From Cristatella mucedo (lineage: Eukaryota; Bryozoa; Phylactolaemata; Cristatellidae): a DNA stretch of 64,000 bases. A program made the position numbers and the translations under genes. Within the stretch, counting starts at the first letter, position 1, and each line of letters starts with the position of its first letter. Under the pieces are notes generated by a model, which searched no databases, was not told the DNA's origin, and worked only from the letters and a program-made list of their open reading frames with translations. Location of the stretch: NCBI GenBank assembly GCA_009760855.2, contig WPIO01000035.1, positions 3,683,001-3,747,000 on the forward strand. The letters are read 5' to 3'. Of this stretch, positions 12,443 through 23,100 are shown piece by piece.

Positions 12443-13864
12443 ACATTTATACATACAAATATTCTTACGTAGATGCCTACATATGTGCATAAAAATGTAT
12501 TAGTTCAAACAGCATCCACGTGCCCTCAATCTGGACTGGTATTTACATTCTGAACAAGCCAATATTCCAAGCAACTTCATAGCCAATCAATCGCATAACC
12601 TTTACACTGTGCACAAACAGCACAGTAATGGTGAGCAAAAGTAGCAAAACATAGTAGAGTCGCGAGAGCTAGCTACTCGTGCTGCTAATGGTGAACGCTC
12701 AGTTCGCTTTGCACACACAATGTAGCAATGCCTCTTGTGAAAATCATAAAATGGGATCATATTAACATGTAGTTAATTCTTGTAGTAATAGATGCTTTTC
12801 TGGAGGTATCTGAAATCGTGTGGCTAATTTTGAGATACTGATGACTAATGTTAAATGACTTGCAGTAGTTTGCTTACGAGTATAAAATCTCGCTAGCATA
12901 TTTTAAACTAATAACGCATCCATGCTAGTCCATAACCAGTGCTTATTATTACATAGCTGCACTTTCATCGACTTTTCAGTTAGCTTTAGGTGTGCTTCTA
13001 TTACATCTCTAAGCAAAGGCGTTTCACCTCCCACCATTGCAGTCACTAATACATCTCACTTTCCTTTAAGCAACATATTTGATTTGGTTTGAATACTCTT
13101 GGCCACTGCTTCATTGGTCAGATAACTGATGACTAGCATTAGACACCTAAAGTCCCTTAGATAATAGCCACTGCTATCTAGCTACTCACATGCAAAGTTC
13201 ATGGGAGCACTTATTGTTTAAGCACATGCTTCTGTTAAGGACTTGCAAATGACTTAATTGGACGGTACAAATATCGTACTTGTCCTTTTTTGTTTCTTCA
13301 CATAGGTTGCAAATAATCTAAGCAAGAAGTGTCAAGTAATTTGTCTTCTGATCAGTAAGAAAATACTTCCTGACGATCCCATAACTCAAGTGTGATTCTA
13401 GTGGCCTTGGTAGAATTCAACTAAAAAGATTAGTTCACAGTTATTCAGAATCTCGCTTGCTGTCAAGCGTCAGTTAATGCACGATGGAGTCGGTCTTTGT
13501 ACAGGGGGGAGCTGTATCAAGTGAATTATTATTATTACTATTATTATTATTATTAAGTCGACGTTTCTCCATACATGTACGCAAATCCCTACTGGTGATA
13601 CCTAATAATAAGAGATTTTCCTCTGAACTTTGAGCATAGTTTGTCTGAGGCAAGCAACGAGCATGGAGTCAACTGCCAGCTCGGAGTCAGCTACATGGCT
13701 TACACGAATCAGCATAAATAAGTCATGGTGAAATTACTTTGCATGAAGCAGCCATTTTTAGCACATCTCACTCAACTGATTGCTTGAACCGTGCTTACTC
13801 TTGCTGTTGTACACCTTCTAAAGTAAACAAATTGCAATAACCTGACTCAAAATCTTTGCTGCAT
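12443..13864. other. Unassigned AT-rich DNA
   Basis: No gene was seen. An ATT-rich microsatellite at about 13,525-13,556 follows GGGGGGAGCTGTATCAAGTG. That short stretch resembles the last bases of the LINE tail but is too short to call. Confidence 0.4.
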
Positions 13865-13995
13865 ATTGGTATGATTATTTTTTAGCAGCTTCTGTTTTAC
13901 TTAGAAATGGCAATAAAGAACTGTCTCCACAGACTCGAGCCCATGACCCGAGCAGTCAAATGTGAGAGCCTTACCACTGGGTTAATTAATACCCA
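13865..13995 (-). mobile_element. SINE-B copy
   Basis: On the minus strand, a box-A-like TTAACCCAGTGGTAAGGC and a box-B-like GGTCATGGGCTCGAGTC are spaced as in a tRNA. They are followed by the family body signature CTTTATTGCC and a shortened 3' part (AGAAGCTGCTAAAAAATAAT). The box spacing and order point to a tRNA-derived SINE, not a working tRNA gene, because the acceptor ends do not pair. Confidence 0.6.
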
Positions 13996-15124
13996 GCAAC
14001 CTATTGCGTCAGACCTTTCACAGCAACTTTCATCTGCTTGCACCAACTGAGAGACGAACCACTTACCATTACGAGGATCCCAAAACTGCTGATTATAGGT
14101 TGCATTGCTGATCGCAAGTCGATTTCACAGTTTAGAATATTTTCAATTTACTCTTGGCATGGCTGTAAGGTGATGCCGGCAAAAACAACCAGTACTTGCT
14201 ACTTAGCTATTCAAATTAGCTTTCTCACGCACACACTGTTTTGATATCGTATCGGTATTAGATTTTGATATCATGTTGGCACGAAGTTTTGTTATCGCTT
14301 CAACAAGAGGGCAAAGTTCAGCTTCCACATTCAGACCAAGATCGTGATTACGATGATCAAAATGCATGTAGCTAAGTGGAGTGCTATTCCCTTATCGTTA
14401 AAAGATCAGGCATGACTGTAAGGCCCTGCTAGACAGAAGTGCTGGTATAGGCTTACACTACCAACACCACCATTCACGGGCACACAGACCTTCGAAAAGC
14501 GTTGAAACTAAATGTCAAGGCATTCAGTACTAGGCCTGAACGCCCATCAGCTACGAGTAATTCACATATGGACTGCCCGATAGCTAGTTACTACAATCTC
14601 CATTCAGATGCCGTAACTGAGAGACAGCATCACATTAGCATGGTAGGAGAGAGACAGCAAGGCAGTGGCACATGGTTTTAGTCTTACATCAATTCAAAGG
14701 AAGTACTGCTACCTTAAAGTAGCTCCATATCGAGATCAGGCGACGCACATTTTATTGTTGCCTATATTTCAAAAGCATGGCTAGAAATGATCACTGTCGT
14801 GCTGCCGTAACCGATCAAGTTTCCCTAACTAGCTTGCACTGCCGCACACAGGTCATATGCATTCTAAAGTTTCCAGCCGTTCCTAGTGCCCCCTTATTAC
14901 ATTAAGCACACTTGAATTGTGTTAGAAAATAAACCATTCACAGCACGATACATATCTTTATTAGTTCCAGTTTGCAGATAGAGCGAAATGTATTCTCTAG
15001 ATAGGAAAATCGAGCAAACAAAAATACGATTCGCCCAACAAATAATCATGGGGTCTATATATCTCAAATATTGTATGGACATAAGCTTCATAGTTTCATC
15101 AAGAGTTTTTATGAGTCTCCGAAA
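13996..15124. other. Unassigned non-coding DNA
   Basis: No gene or recognisable repeat was seen. Confidence 0.4.
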
Positions 15125-15232
15125 ACAAAAAAATTTGATGAATCCAGCTTCCCCAAGTGTGATTCGGAAAGTGGGAAGGTTAATGCTCAAAATTGGCTCT
15201 GCCAGCATATCTCCTGTTGAATCTTAACGAAC
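15125..15232 (+). mobile_element. LINE copy F, 5' piece
   Basis: Encodes the SPSVIRKVGRLMLKIGSAS-like block followed by ISPVES, equivalent to the segment just before ARNLG in copy A. The LINE is interrupted at 15,233 by a 180-bp sequence that is also found downstream. It resumes about 38 codons later at 15,413. Confidence 0.7.
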
Positions 15233-15412
15233 ATGTAGAGCTGATCAATAATGAATCAGTCCTTATTTTAAGAAAGAAGTCGTTGCATCCACATAAAGGT
15301 ACGAGAGAAGGCAAGTATATAATAAAAAAGGTCCTCGAGTGGGAATATGACATCTAGCAAGGTTAATGGCACCTTAAAAGCAGTTTTATGTCAGCAAATA
15401 TAAGTAATTCTT
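15233..15412 (+). repeat. 180-bp direct repeat R1
   Basis: This sequence recurs at 16,193-16,365 with roughly nine positions in ten identical (CTATTTTAAGAAAGAAGTC, TCCTCGAGTGGGAATATGAC and CATCTAGCAAGGTT shared). R1 replaces the part of the LINE that should encode the stretch between PVES and LDRDTTSK. It has no open frame and no recognised family. Confidence 0.8.
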
Positions 15413-16157
15413 TTTTGGGCTTGACAGGGATACCACATCTAAATTGGTGCATGCATTTGTGACATCCTGTCTAGACTTCTGTAACTCAATGCTTGCTGGC
15501 CATACCGGCCTGTGCACTCAGACGCTTACAACTCGTGCAAAACTCTGCTGCTAGGCTTTCCTGTCATGACAGTCGCAGCTGCCACATCACACTGCTTCTC
15601 GCCCACCTGCACTGGCTATCAGTCAAGCCACGGATTGACTTCAAGGTTTTGTCGCTCACTTTTAGGTCCCTTCATTCTTTGGCTCCTGCCTATCAGATCT
15701 ACTCCCACACCAGGCTAAGCATCGTACCACCTGCTTTTCGGAATCTAAGTGTTTACCTATACCTCGTACAAATCTCAAATCTTTTGGAGACCGTGCATTT
15801 AGTTAGTATGCTCCCAAAGCCTGGAACTCACTCCCGACTAGCATCACGACATCCCCTGACTTCACCACATTTAAAAAGAAATCATAAACACAATTATATA
15901 TGACAGCGTTTATTGGTTCCTTGTAATTCGTCCGTTTTGTGCTTATGGGTGCCGACACTGTGGCTTGCTGCCACTTACCGCACTTGCATGCTGACTCTAT
16001 ACATTTCACCCTTAACCATGTTCTACATGTTGTTTATCAAGCGTGATACCACTAACCACTGGATCACGTTTCCTTTGCAGCAAATGTAAAGCACCTAGAA
16101 AGAGATTGAGTTCTCTGAGGGTGCTTTAGCAAGTGCATTATAACTCTTATTATTCCC
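15413..16157 (+). mobile_element. LINE copy F, 3' piece
   Basis: Resumes at LDRDTTSKLVHAFVTSCLDF, continues through the RRLQLVQNSAARL and ADLHWLS equivalents, and ends in the 3' UTR with CAAATGTAAAGCACCTAGAA, GAGTTCTCTGAGGGTGC and TTATTATT. A frameshift lies near 15,500. The 5' piece at 15,125-15,232 is in the same orientation and order, so one insertion is the simplest reading. Confidence 0.82.
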
Positions 16158-16192
16158 CGGCTGGGACATGCTCAGATGCAGTATGTAGAGCT

Positions 16193-16365
16193 GATCACGA
16201 ATGAATCAATCCCTATTTTAAGAAAGAAGTCATTGCATCCATATAAAGGTACAAGAGAAGGCAAGTATGTAAGAAAAAAAAAGATCCTCGAGTGGGAATA
16301 TGACATCTAGCAAGGTTTATGGCACCTTGCAAACAGTTTTATGTCTGCAAATATGTGTAATTCTC
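16193..16365 (+). repeat. 180-bp direct repeat R2
   Basis: Second copy of R1, in the same orientation, starting about 35 bp after the LINE tail. The two copies are about 960 bp apart start to start and bracket the LINE 3' piece. They are far longer than a LINE target duplication. Confidence 0.8.
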
Positions 16366-16459
16366 TTGATTAGAGACGTAAATTTGCCCAGAAGACCAAA
16401 TTGCCAAAAGACAAAATATGCAAATCAACGAAGGTCCTACCGAAAGAGGGAGATTTCAA

Positions 16460-16500
16460 AACGTAATAATAATAATAATAATACATTTGATATAGCATAT
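16460..16500 (-). mobile_element. Minimal LINE tail remnant
   Basis: An (AAT)n run followed by ACATTTGATATAGCATA is the reverse complement of the tail end of copy J (TATGCTATATCAAATGTATT). Only the last few tens of bases remain. Confidence 0.4.
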
Positions 16501-16779
16501 TTAAAGTATGAATACCCCTGGCTCTGCTATATTTCCTCTTCTTGTCGCAATTGTAATCTCCCTCATGCAAATATAATTTTCAAGTGCAGCCTATTCTTCC
16601 ACTCGAATTTCGATGACACGCAGTGTCACCTATGCTTTGATATCTCCCTGTTTGCAGCATCACCAAGCCCAGTAAACTCATAAGCAGTTTGTTTTGCCAT
16701 AGTAGCAGTTTAGATGGTAGCAAAATATCCTACATTGAATGAGAAGAAAACTAACTTTCTTGCTGTCTCCAAATCAAGT

Positions 16780-17205
16780 GTTACACAGAAACTAGTAAGC
16801 CCAACCCTCAAAATCGGCTTGGCCAGCAATTCACTAATTGCATCTCCACATATGTGGGTGTTATCTTCCTAAATGTCTGCTCGCTTGGTGACCACACCAG
16901 CTCTCCACTCAAGTCTGTCCGCACCCAGCTACCTAAGGTCGCAAAAATTTAGGCTGGCTTTAATAAGAATACCACAAACCAAACTTGCTCAGCACTTGTG
17001 GCATCCTGTGTAGCCCTCTTGAACTAAACTCAGTGCTGCTGCTCCTCCTGCCTGAGCTACAAGACTTATTCTTAGTGTAAAACTCGGCAATTAATCTCTG
17101 CAAGCCTGTCATTCTACCATCAACTCCTCTGACTTTGATTAGTTAGCTGTGCCTCTAGCAAAACTCAATCCCTTTGGAGACCATTCCTTTAGTTATTTCG
17201 GAGAT
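16780..17205 (+). mobile_element. Old LINE copy G
   Basis: Fragments of the same C-terminal RT region are visible: a PTLKIGLASNS-like block, LLKFVRTQL-like residues, a VASCVALLN-like stretch where copies K and L have VTSCLDFCN, and VKLGN for VQNSA. Every frame is broken, and identity to copies K and L is low. The ATT tail is not visible before the next fragment. Confidence 0.5.
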
Positions 17206-17274
17206 TTTATCGTCGTCCATTGTCAAGTTGGCCTAATTTCAGCTAAGGAAAATTGACAACATCAAGGCCTGCTG

Positions 17275-17880
17275 GGATACGAGTACGATAGCCAACCTAA
17301 ATAATGCGTCATAGATATCGCGTCTAGATTATTGTATTCCCTTTCTTCAGGACTCGCGGCTTGTTCCCGTAATCGGCAACTGGTGCAGAGCTCAGCAGCC
17401 AACTAGTCAGGTCTGTCATTAACGACCTAGCTGCAGGAACTTTTCACATCGGTTTGAGCTTCACAGGCTCGCTAGCACTCAGCTAATCAATTACGAGATC
17501 CTCTGTCTCGATAACAGGTCGCTTCACTTGCCTGAACCAGCCTACCTATTTGATCTCCTTGTTCTTCTAATGAACCCTTGCACCACCCCTCCTCTCTTTA
17601 GGTATCTCGCCATTCCCAAACTGTATTGAAATCTTTTGATGATCGAACCTTGAGCTCCATGCAGTGAGAGTCTGGAACTTGCTTTCATCTACATTCATTA
17701 CTTGCAATGACGGTGAATCTTTTAAAACCAAGCTAAAATCGTATTTGTTCCGCTCAGTTTCTTTTCCTTCGCCTCAATGATCATGTCTCTGTTGCCACGT
17801 GCGAAATGCGTCCTTACGTATGAGCTGTAAGTGCTTGTTACTAGATAGAGACTCTGAAACAGGGGGTATTAGTGCCTCTA
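17275..17880 (+). mobile_element. Old LINE fragment H, distinct subfamily
   Basis: Contains a LDYCI-like block (near 17,325), then RNWCRAQQP-like residues, a HRFELHRLAS-like segment, NRSLHLPEPAYLF (near 17,520-17,555) and ESGTC (WNS equivalent, near 17,670). This is the standard order for the C-terminal part of L2-type RTs. It is very diverged from the other copies. Confidence 0.45.
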
Positions 17881-17904
17881 TATTTATCAGTATTGCTAAC
17901 TACA

Positions 17905-17958
17905 CCGTGTGCATAACGCCCTCAGAGAACTTAATCTGTTTTTAGGCACTTTATATTG
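17905..17958 (-). mobile_element. Solo LINE/SINE tail
   Basis: ATAACGCCCTCAGAGAACTT followed by AATCTGTTTTTAGGCACTTT is the reverse complement of the conserved LINE 3' terminus. No coding sequence is attached. Confidence 0.55.
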
Positions 17959-18144
17959 GATATGAGGGAAGCATGACCAGATGGGTGACAGCAATATCGA
18001 TATGTCAACAAGCATATTTTCTTTAGAATCCTGGCATAAGCATGATGCTTGCTTCCTTTTGCATGTTTGATACTGTGAATTTCAATAGCTTGCCTGGATA
18101 AAGATTTAGTTCTCTTAACCCGCAATGCAAATGAGCTATAACTA

Positions 18145-18420
18145 TTGTTTGCTCCCATGCTCCCAAAGCATGGAGCTCTCAGTGATACAACTTCTCTTGG
18201 ATTGACCAGTTTTAAAAAGAAGCTTAAAGACCGGAGCTCTAACTCGAGCCACTTGCTCCAACAGTGCGAATAGTCCTTTGAGAGCTTATGCATGCTGAAA
18301 TTGCACATATTACCATTAATTAGTTGAGATAGTTCCTTACTTGATTATGCCGAGTGGTAAGACAAAGATATAAGTCGTTTACGGTTCCAGATAAATATTT
18401 TATTAGAATTAATGTTGTCA
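18145..18420 (+). mobile_element. Degraded LINE 3' UTR fragment
   Basis: Starts at GCTCCCATGCTCCCAAAGCA (the APKVWNS region) and continues with TTTTAAAAAGAAGCTTAAAG, a GAGAGCTTATGCATGCTGAA segment and a TACCATTAATTAG block like the UTR of copies D and J. The ATT tail is largely lost. Confidence 0.5.
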
Positions 18421-18720
18421 TTATGATTAAGGTGAGCGAGGCTTTTTGAGGCTATATATATTGCCAGCATAGGTGCAGTGTTTACCAACAGAAAGCTAGT
18501 TCCAAACAACATTTATCTTGAGAACGTTTATTTAGGATATAAGGTCTTGATTTTCTATGCAGTGCTTCATTCATTACAGGCACACCTAGAAAACCCGCGA
18601 GTAAGTTTTCTTACTACAACTTTAGGCAACCTGTCGAAAGCTGGTGAGAATCACGAGCTCGCCCCAAGGACGGGCAAAGCATACTGAGCAAGTGCTGTGC
18701 ACCTCTAGGCTTTAAAAGTT

Positions 18721-19775
18721 AATAATAATATTATTATTATTATTAATGCATTTAATAAAGCACCCTCAGAGAACTCAATCTCTTTCTACACCTGACATTT
18801 GCTGCAAAGGGAAACTCGATTGAATGGTGAGTAATAGCAAGCTTGATAAACAACAAGAATAACATGGTTAGGGGTGACATGCACAGGGTCAGCATGCAAA
18901 TGTGGTTAGTGGCAGCATGCACAGTGTCAGCACGCATAAGCACATCAAGGACGAATCACGGGGACCCACTAAATGCTGTGCTAAATAGGTGTTTTTAAGT
19001 TCTTTTTAAATGTGGTTAAGTCGGGGATGTTGTGAAGCAAATCGGGAGGGAGTTCCACACTTTGGGAGCATACGAACTAAATGCACGGTCTCCGAAGGAT
19101 TTGAGGTTTTTACGAGGTATTGGTAGACTGTTGGATTCTGAAAAGCTGGTGGTACGATGATTGGCCTGGTGGGGGAGTAGATCTGAGAGATAGGCTGGAG
19201 CCAAAGAAAGAAGTGACCTAAAAGTGAGCGACAAAACCTCGAAGTCAATCTGACTGGTAGCCAGTGCAGGTCGGCGAGAAGTGGTGTGATGTGGCAACTG
19301 CGATGTTCACGACAGACAAGCCTAGCTGCGGAGGTTTGCACCATCTGTAATCGCCTGATTGCACATGCCTGTAGGCCAGCAAGCATTGAGTTACAGAAGT
19401 CAAGACTGGATGTTACAAATGCATGGACCAACTAAGACGTGGTATCTTTATCTGAACAAGCCCAAATTGTAGCTATGATATGTAGCTGAAAGCAGGCAGA
19501 CTTGATTGTGGAGCTGATTTGGTCATCTAACGAGAGGTCACTTTGGAATATGACACCTATATTTCGAGCTAATTCAACCAAGAGATATGCTGGCAGAGCC
19601 AATTTTGAGTGTCAGCCTTTCCAATTTCTGAATCATGCTGGGTTTACCCATAACTAGTAAGTTAGTTTTATCATCGTTTAGTTTTACAAAATTTGCTGCC
19701 ATCCATGTGTTGATGTCATCAATACATGCAGCAAGTGAGTTGAGAAAATTCGAGGTGCTCGAAGGCTGGGAGGGA
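18721..19775 (-). mobile_element. LINE copy I, young subfamily with a 7-nt deletion
   Basis: Minus-strand copy with an (ATT)n end at 18,721-18,746, a full 3' UTR, and RT C-terminal codons up to PSQPSSTSNFLNSLAACIDD near 19,775. The MAANFVKLNDDKTNLLVMGK block is intact. Near 19,249-19,256 it lacks seven bases present in copies A, F and L between LPV and IDFK, which shifts the frame. Copy K (30,230-31,103) carries the identical deletion and the same TTCTTTCTTTGG variant. Confidence 0.88.
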
Positions 19776-21144
19776 TATTGAGCTATGCTCTCGTTTTCTG
19801 TAATTGTGAAAACCTTCCTGGCTCGTGAATTAAACTTCTTCTCAACCTGTTCAGAAATAAATGCAAAAAATGTCATTTATATTAAAACTGGAAACCCAGG
19901 TAGGTCATATTATTATATGATTATTTGGGGTTCCTGAATTGCAGCAGTGAGCCAGATATATGATAATCTGTTGTCTGTTGACGTTATAAAGAGGCTACCT
20001 TAAGCGATTGTTAGTCGAAAGTACCTTGAGGATTTGAAATTATCAGTGACAGTATATGGCTGGTGCTGTGCACATGTTTCTTTCTGCGACTGTAGAATAG
20101 TCTTTATACTTTAACTGCACTGACTTAATTTGTTAAGATATATGCGCTCTTGGTTTCTGCAGTGCTCTGCTTCCGTTAGCATTCCAGTGTTCACGAACCA
20201 CATTTCCTTAGCCTTGTTTCGAGGCACTAGCATCGAGGCATCTGTATTTTTGTACACACAAGTTCAGAAGTTGCTATATCAGCTTCATAACACCATGCAT
20301 TGCTAAGTTCAAATAATTTTGAGAGTCTATACTAGTAGGAGTCTCTTGCACTCAGCTGTTCATAATCGCGTTGGCACGCATGCAAGCATATGCACAAAGC
20401 TGTCCTGTCAAGCACATCTGACTGTACACATAATAATGTACATACAGACTCGTGGCTCATACTTGAGCGATGTTAAATCGCACAACTTGATACAAACGGA
20501 CTGACGGCTCATATTTGAGCAATGTTAAACCATACAAACTTGGCTATCCTGCTCTTAACAGCTCTGCATATCTAATTTGTAGAAGAGCTGCCTTGCATGC
20601 AATTCAGCCACGTGCAATGCATAAAGTCGTTGTACAACATGAGAGTACAGTCTTTTTCAACGGATCAGCTAGTGCACGAACAAGATAGGTATGCAAAGAG
20701 TGACTGCACAAAACGATATGCACAAGCTAGTTTTAACTTTAAGTCAATTATAGTGACAATATTTAGGGTCTGAAGGATCTGAATGGAATCGATAGAAACT
20801 ATCACCAAGTCAATGCCTACATGCAAGGCTTCTTCTTGATTGCAGGCACGTAAAAATGAATGCAGTTAGCCTATACTTCAACGGAGTAGTCTGCTTTCAA
20901 GTTAGCTAACCTAGCCAGAAAATCTGGCATGCCTCACTAACAATCAATCGATGCTTTGAGATCACTGATAAAGTCATTGCTCATTCCGCTAATTGGCTGC
21001 TTTAGGCAGGTACTAGTTCACCTTCGAGCAATAATTAAACGAGAAAAAGGTGGTTGGTGTCTAGCAGATCGGTAGCTTTAGTATCTTCAAATCCGGCTCT
21101 CCTGATCACAGCTAGCGACCCAGCAGACGCAAATGTGACAGACC
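19776..21144. other. Unassigned non-coding DNA
   Basis: No gene was seen. A two-copy, 52-bp tandem repeat lies at 20,447-20,550 (GGCTCATACTTGAGCGATGT against GGCTCATATTTGAGCAATGT). Confidence 0.45.
20447..20550 (+). repeat. Two-copy 52-bp tandem repeat
   Basis: Unit 1 starts GACTCGTGGCTCATACTTGA and unit 2 starts GACTGACGGCTCATATTTGA. The copies differ at several positions, so the duplication is not recent. Confidence 0.65.
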
Positions 21145-21661
21145 AAAGGTTCTATCACTTACTTTTAAGTCTCTTCATTCTCTGGCTTCAGCTTACCTAT
21201 CATATCTACTCCTCCACCAGACTAAGCATCGTGACACATGCTTTTCGGAATCCAATTGTTTATCTATACCTCGGACAGAGCTCAAATCCTTCGAAGACCG
21301 TGAATTTAGTTCGTATGCTCCCAAACCCTGGAACTCACCTCCACCTGGTGTCACGACATCCCCTGACTCGACAGCACTTAAAAAGAAGCTATAACACACC
21401 TATTTATCACAGCATCTAGTGGATTTGTGTAATTCGTCTTCTAGGTGCTTATGCTCTTGCTGACACTGTGCATGCTTCCACTAACCATATTTGCATGCTT
21501 ACCCTGTGCATGTCACCCCTAACCATGTTATGCTTGTTGTCATTTAGCATGCTACCACTAACCATTCGATCGTGCTTCATTTGCAGCAAATGCAAAGTGC
21601 CTAAAAAGAGAGTGAGTTCTCCGAGTATGCTATATCAAATGTATTATCATTATTATTATTA
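21145..21661 (+). mobile_element. LINE copy J, 3' end
   Basis: Begins in the HSLAPAYL-equivalent codons, continues through a YSSTRLSIVTHAFRNPIVYL frame and the standard 3' UTR, and ends GAGTTCTCCGAGTATGCTAT with an ATT tail at about 21,641-21,661. A SINE-B copy follows about 40 bp downstream. Confidence 0.8.
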
Positions 21662-21699
21662 AAGCAGAATCACAATCGTCGCCCACATAAGCCTACATT

Positions 21700-21830
21700 G
21701 CTTCCTTCGATAGCCCAGACGGTAGGGTGCTTGCTCCTCACGACCAAAGTCATGTACTTTAATCCTGAAGAGAGCAATCGTTTATTGCCAACTATTAAAT
21801 CAGCTAAAATTATGTATTTCTTTATTTTTG
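21700..21830 (+). mobile_element. SINE-B copy
   Basis: Box-A-like ATAGCCCAGACGGTAGGGTG and a decayed box B (AAAGTCATGTACTTTAATCC) are followed by CGTTTATTGCC. A shortened family body ends TTAAATCAGCTAAAATTATG. An internal deletion removes the middle of the body seen at 37,100-37,258. Confidence 0.6.
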
Positions 21831-22444
21831 ATAATGCCAGAACACGGCACAACTGGCCAGTCAACAAGCTGCTCTTTCTCATCGTAGCAGCAGTGGATTA
21901 GGGGGAAGCAGAAATTAACTGAATTTTGTCGCACGTGGCATCAATAAATTAGGCCGTACAGCACGAACAAGCTCTGCCACGATGCGCTCAGGTTAGAACT
22001 TATGCAGCCGTGAATTTAGAACAAATTGGCCTCACTCCCTTTTTTTTATTTACCAATCAATTTCAAATAGAATATAGAATTTTGTGGGAGTTTATGTTAC
22101 CATGCCAACAGCTTTGTGGAAGCTGCAGATGCTCGATTGGTAGCAGAGACTAACTTCCGAGATGCATCAGCAAGATTATTTAAGACGAAACTGAGCTCTT
22201 CCTCTTCCTTAATTAATTCAGCAAACGCTGGAAAAGAAGACAGGAGATCGCCTGCAAAAATCTTCCAGCATCGAGAACATTTGAGACTCACTGAGAAAGA
22301 TGCAGCCAAAAAAGTGCCAGCTGGACTTGGGGCCTCACATAGACCTACCCCTAACGGTTACTTGAGGAATGGCTTGCCGCCTTAGAGCTCCCCCAGAACT
22401 CTTACACTAGGGCCACATTGAGCAAGGGTTATAGCCTTTCAATA
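21831..22444. other. Unassigned DNA with frames open on both strands
   Basis: At about 22,097-22,385 both strands stay open for 70-90 codons. The minus-strand product has a CSRCW motif and a helix-rich, charged C-terminal half; the plus-strand product is also charged. Two overlapping frames cannot both be taken as genes without support, and neither is recognised. Confidence 0.3.
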
Positions 22445-22620
22445 AAAAGCGCTGGTTGGACCAGTGGTTTATGTTCTTGCCTTTATTGACCGAGGTCAAG
22501 GTGAATGCAAAGGATGACCAAGGTCGTGGGCTCAAGCCCTGCGACATATGTGAAATGCCTGGATGGGGATTGAGTTCTCTTAGGGCACTAAACCGATTAA
22601 TGATATTTGTTTATATAATT
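22445..22620 (+). mobile_element. SINE-A copy: tRNA-like head plus LINE-like tail
   Basis: Box-A-like GTTGGACCAGTGGTTTATG (near 22,454) and the strong box-B-like AGGTCGTGGGCTCAAGCCC (near 22,520-22,538) are followed by TGTGAAATGCCTGGATGGGG. Then come ATTGAGTTCTCTTAGGGC and an AT-rich end, which repeat the LINE 3' tail. The spacing between the boxes is longer than usual because a GACCGAGGTCAAGG-like segment is partly duplicated inside the head. Confidence 0.7.
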
Positions 22621-23025
22621 AGCAGGGTCATCCCCTAACCAAATTTGCATACCCCCACAGCACATCAATGGGCGAAGTTGTTGCAAATGAAAAGTCCATG
22701 CTGGTGGCTACTGCTTCAAGACTTGAACGAATCTAGTTATCGTCTGACGTGAAAAAACGAAGGTTGTGATTAGAAGAGCACAGAAAGAGCACAGCAGTCC
22801 ATGTGTCCAGGACTCTGCTGATGTATGCCCTTGAGTGCTGGATTTTCCGAACACTACAGGCAGAGTTTACTCAGTTCAAGCCTTTTGCTCGTCATAGCAG
22901 CAGAATATATGCAACAATTTTTGAAGTACTGTTTGAGCAGCAGTTCACTTTGGAACTCACAGGTGCTTCTGCAGATGCACAAGCTTGCCTACCTCTATTC
23001 AAGGGCTTTCGAAAGAGCAGCTGCA
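22621..23025. other. Unassigned non-coding DNA
   Basis: No gene or recognisable repeat was seen. Confidence 0.4.
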
Positions 23026-23100
23026 TTCCAGATTGCAGCTGCATTTCAGATTGCAGCTGCATTCCAGATTGCAGCTGCAATGCAGATCTTGCATTGCAGA
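23026..23100 (+). repeat. 18-bp minisatellite, about four units
   Basis: The unit CAGATTGCAGCTGCATTC recurs in tandem with single-base changes and decays into a GCAGATCTTGCATTGCAG-like end. Because the period is a multiple of three it stays open in several frames, giving repeats such as IPDCSC. No protein family fits, so it is treated as non-coding. Confidence 0.75.

Noticed and set aside
23026-23100. CRISPR-like array at the 18-bp repeat
   Set aside because: The units are contiguous with no spacers and the context is an animal genome. It is a minisatellite.
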